The notes beneath the pieces are model-generated. The model saw only the letters and a program-made list of their open reading frames with translations. It was not told where the DNA came from and searched no databases. The translations under genes and the position numbers were made by a program. A DNA stretch of 64,000 bases, taken from Lutjanus erythropterus (lineage: Eukaryota > Chordata > Actinopteri > Lutjaniformes > Lutjanidae). The stretch covers positions 13,692,884 through 13,756,883 of the forward strand of contig CM034607.1 in assembly GCA_020091685.1 (NCBI GenBank). Reading direction: 5' to 3'. Positions 60,663 through 64,000 of the stretch are shown here, one piece after another (within the stretch, counting starts at the first letter, position 1; every line of letters begins with the position of its first letter).

Positions 60663-62866
60663 TTGTTTCCACAGTTGATTCATCCCAATGTCTTTTAATT
60701 TCTATTTACATGCATAACATATTATTCCAGTTAGCCCCGTCCAAGTCCTCCAAGACATCTCAGACTGCATCATGAAATTTTGAGTGACAGTGGAACACCA
60801 TGGCTAATTTCCACAGCGCTGCATCATTTACGGAAAGAAAGAAAACCCCGCTGTATTATAAATACAACCACAAGCAGACGTCTTGTGGACGCGTGCAGTG
60901 GCATCCTTATTTTTTACTTTCGTCAACGTAACTGCATCACATTTCCCTATTGGGCATCAGATTGCTGCTCATCTCTTCCATAAAGAGCAGACAGAATTTG
61001 CAAAAAAAAAAGGAAAAAAATGGGAGGAGTGCTTTTCCCCTGGGCCCCAATTAAAACTTCCTTTGGCAAAGTGGCAGCTTTTTATCCTCCCGCTTTCCCA
61101 ATGTTTTTTTCGCCACATCTCTTAACAAACTGCAGGGAAGAAGCAGTGAAAGCAGTCTATTAGAAACTAAGAGCCAAGTGAGGGGGGAAGGAGGGGACAG
61201 ACGAGATAGGCTAGAAGACGGAAAGAGCAAGAAAGCTATTAGTCACGCATTAGTCAGAAATTATGGAATAATTTCAAATGTTAAAACTCCATATCTGGTA
61301 TTCAGAGTCATTATTATACAGTTTGCTTGAACCTTAGGGAATGAGTGGACTGCTTATGTAGAACAAAAACGACAACTCATGAATGGAGGGGAGTTTATAA
61401 TGCCAAGAAACCAAGAAGTGGCTGCGAGAGGTCTTTTAAGTTGAGCTGTGATGGAGAGTTATGAGTATACAGTGGCTGTGTGAAGCACAAGTGATTTCTA
61501 GCTCAACATTTTTCATATTTCAAACACTGTAAAGATTTTGATCCAGTTGTGAGCTTACCGCTGATCCTGACAGATAGAACATGCCCAGATGTTTATAGTG
61601 GCAGCGTGACGCTCCGGCGCAGGCTGGAGATGAAATTCTAGCTGATTGATTTAATGCGGGTATATGCAGCACTGGTCTATATTTGGGCATTCACACTGAT
61701 GCTTGTACATCCCGCAGAGTTACACTTCAAGTACAGTCAACTTTAAAATCCCTACATGTTTCTGGTGCTTTGATGAGAGGCAGTGCGCTGTGCGATGATT
61801 AGTTATGCTTGTGGGGTTGGGATGGCTGGCTAGATGTCTGTGCTTTCTTTTTGCTATCTCCGTAAGCCAACGGCTCAGCTTGTTGTTCCTCTGAATACAA
61901 AGTTTCCATCTGGACCAGACCATCAGATTCAATTACTGAGCACAAAGCCCACAGCAGAACAAAACCTGCAGTATTCAATAACAGATGGAAATAAATAATA
62001 TGATTTTATAAAAAAAAGAAAGGGAGCTAGAAGATAGTGGAATTGGCTCATGAGGTATTTTGATTAAAAAATATCCACTGATTGCCTTCTATCTATCTTT
62101 CTACCCTATTTCATTTTTCTGTGATTTGCAGCCATCTAAAGACCTGACAGAATAAATACAGGCTCTTACTCACAGCTAGTTACCAATAACATTTTGTTCT
62201 TGTGAACTTGTTGGAATTGGACAAAAGTTTAATGAAGGAAATGTTTTAAAATTGGGTTGGAAAAAGGTTAAACACTTTTCACCAGCTGTGTTTATGGCTA
62301 ATTAATTGTGGAATCTATCTAGAAATAAAACAGAAGTGAATAAAACCTCTTTTCAGAGAGTCAAAACTTTATAAATTTGTAAAATATTTAAATATTTTTG
62401 CATAAAAGACAAGGTGGCAATCTTTCACACAGAATAACACAAATTTCCAACTGAGAACTATTAAAGCTAACCCTAACCCCGTCGCAGAGGAGAGAAGAAA
62501 TGCACTGTAATGAATGCAATGAAACGACAGCAATGCATTTGACTCTGAAAGTGCACAAATTAGAGTTAGCTTTTTTATTTGACAAAAAAGAACACCTGTT
62601 ATATGCCCTTTTGATTAAAATAAAAATTAAATAACAGATTTTTTTTTAAAAATCTACAACTTGAATTTCTGGGTGGGGGTCCTCTTGGCAGGGTGGGGGC
62701 GTCTGTTGTGGAGGGCAGGGCGCCCTCCCAAATAAACTATAAGGGAAAAACTGTTCACTGTTGCAAGTAGGTGGGAGTGGAGATTGTAAAAAAGTCTGAG
62801 TCTGGCAGTGACCCTGATTATTAAACCTGACAGCTCATTTCAATTAATTTTAAAATAAATACTGAA
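60663..62866. other. mostly unique non-coding DNA
   Basis: 60775-61130 and 61590-61950 are repeat-poor and of balanced composition. Overlapping frames there (60780-61125 and 61720-61932) show no domain. 62670-62735 is G-rich, with a small GGAGGGC...GCCCTCC hairpin. No gene recognised. Confidence 0.4.
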
Positions 62867-62929
62867 ATTGTGACACCGTATTAAACCCTCTCATAGATTG
62901 TATGAGAGGGTTTAATATGGTGTCACAAT
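62867..62929. repeat. 29-bp near-perfect inverted repeat with 5-nt loop
   Basis: The left arm 62867-62895 begins ATTGTGACACCGTATTAAAC. The right arm 62901-62929 is its reverse complement except for one base (C/T, a G-U pair in RNA). The loop is GATTG. The match stops sharply at both outer ends. In RNA this would be a 63-nt hairpin of pre-microRNA size. As DNA it could extrude a cruciform, or be two element ends joined head to head. Confidence 0.9.
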
Positions 62930-62992
62930 AGTTTTGACATCAGGAAATCAAACCCAAAAGCCAGAGCTTCTAAGGCTGTACCAAGTGTCGTC

Positions 62993-63019
62993 TTTTTTTT
63001 TTTTTTTTTTTTTTTTTTT
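62993..63019. repeat. 27-base poly-T run
   Basis: Twenty-seven uninterrupted T residues after a TC. It could be the poly-A tail of a minus-strand retrocopy, but no retroposon body was recognised to its left. Confidence 0.9.
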
Positions 63020-64000
63020 CACATTTGAAGCTTCTCTTGGGATTTTTTAAATAGGGCTTTGAATGTCTGTGGTCACATTTTTAATGATATCACCTTAAAA
63101 GAAACTTAAAAAAAAACAACTTGAACAAAATCCTCAATGTGAATAAAGTCAAATTAAATGAGTTTGTGTAATAAAAACATTTTGACTTTCCAACTTTACA
63201 GCGGGCTGGAGTTACTGGAAATGTTTGGATCACACAAGTTGGAAACAATCCTACACAGCCACAATTGGAATCTAGTTCCACTAATAATATCGGCCTAATA
63301 CTATTATTATTATTGAAGCTTAATCTTTCTCCGCAGATGAGCAGAAAACCCATCAGGTCAGTATATGCTTCAATTGTTATGCTCTAAGCCCTTATACACT
63401 CTGAACTTTAAAAATTTGAAAAGGCGCCTAAAGAAAACACAATAGAAACTAGAAAAACTTTAAAAACACAGTGCTGAGCTGAATCTCAAATTCAGGTTCC
63501 AAAATAGGTCTTTAGAGACAGAGCACAATTAAGCCCCACCCCCACCGGAGGGGAAAATAATTCATGGCCTTCTATTATTGGCACTTTCCATCTGCCAACA
63601 AACAAACAATAGCAAAATATCTACAAGCCGTTGTGTGGTAAAGAGTCCAGAGCTGAGTTTTTAAAAGCTTCTGACCATAAAACCCTTTATGAAGATGAAA
63701 GTAGATACAGAAGTGAAACATCAGCAGGGTGAAATAAACAACAAAAAGACTGTCCATGCCATAATGCTGAATTTTAAGTTTCACTAAAATTCAACTTGAA
63801 TTATTGTTAATGATGGACAATAATTGTGGGGTGAGGCTGAACTTTTTTACAGCTTCTGACGGAGGACATGACAGAAAAAGTCTGGGAACCACTGGGTTAA
63901 ATGAGGATCTTCCCTGGTGATTCGATCAGATGGTCAATTTCATTTTTGGTAATTTAGTGTGATCACTTCTCAGAGAAAAGCAAGGCAAGAATACAGAGAA
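63020..64000. other. anonymous non-coding DNA, possible hAT end near 63895
   Basis: GTCTGGGAACCACTGGGTTA at 63881-63900 resembles the right end of Charlie-type hAT elements (a GGGAACCACTG word). No left partner was found. The rest is AT-rich and featureless. Confidence 0.35.

Noticed and set aside
62993-63019. Retrocopy poly-A tail on the minus strand
   Set aside because: No retroposon or gene body was recognised to the left, and no flanking target duplication was found.

Overview
The window looks like nuclear DNA of a teleost fish, probably a percomorph. The base composition is AT-rich. There are long (CA)n, (CT)n and (AT)n microsatellites, and many interspersed repeats of types known to be abundant in bony fish: hAT-type MITEs, Tc1/mariner relics, a TTAA-flanked element starting AGGATAGTTCACCC, an L2/Rex-like LINE tail and tRNA-type SINE-like pieces. 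I found no intact protein-coding gene, rRNA, tRNA or CRISPR array. Almost all open frames are short and look like chance frames. The stretch is best read as a gene desert or a very large intron. All family names come from recalled features of these families, not from a database search.

Layout. 1-4 kb: a TCTAA microsatellite, a degraded hAT MITE and a broken Tc1-like transposase relic. 5-6 kb: a 991-bp hAT-type element with matching ends. 6.7-9.4 kb: a SINE-like piece, a direct-repeat pair and a dense TG/TC/AC microsatellite cluster. 10-20 kb: a Tol/Charlie-like hAT relic, several MITE fragments and a complete but decayed Tc1/mariner element at 18672-19694 with ~200-bp inverted repeats and TA flanks. 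20.5-27 kb: mostly single-copy DNA, with a few stretches that read like conserved non-coding DNA. 27-36.7 kb: repeat-rich, with a LINE 3' end and a complete 359-bp hAT MITE with an 8-bp duplication. 38-43 kb: dispersed repeats and a decayed, intronless coiled-coil pseudogene. 44-50 kb is the most structured part. It holds a 731-bp hAT element with a perfect 8-bp target duplication and a small acidic/basic open exon. It also holds a 3735-bp hAT element with a perfect 8-bp duplication. Inside that element sits a second one of 2301 bp with ~340-bp inverted arms, a perfect 9-bp duplication, an internal array of ~137-bp units and a 335-bp AT tract. 51-64 kb: MITE fragments, a 621-bp TTAA element, a local duplication at 59.8/60.5 kb, and a 63-nt near-perfect hairpin at 62867-62929.

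No genes can be seen working together. The recoverable biology is transposon history: target-site duplications, nesting order, and non-autonomous elements that keep pieces of coding exon. The strongest candidates for something undescribed are the nested foldback/Mutator-like element at 47337-49637, the hairpin at 62867, and the small exon-like frame in the hAT element at 44125.
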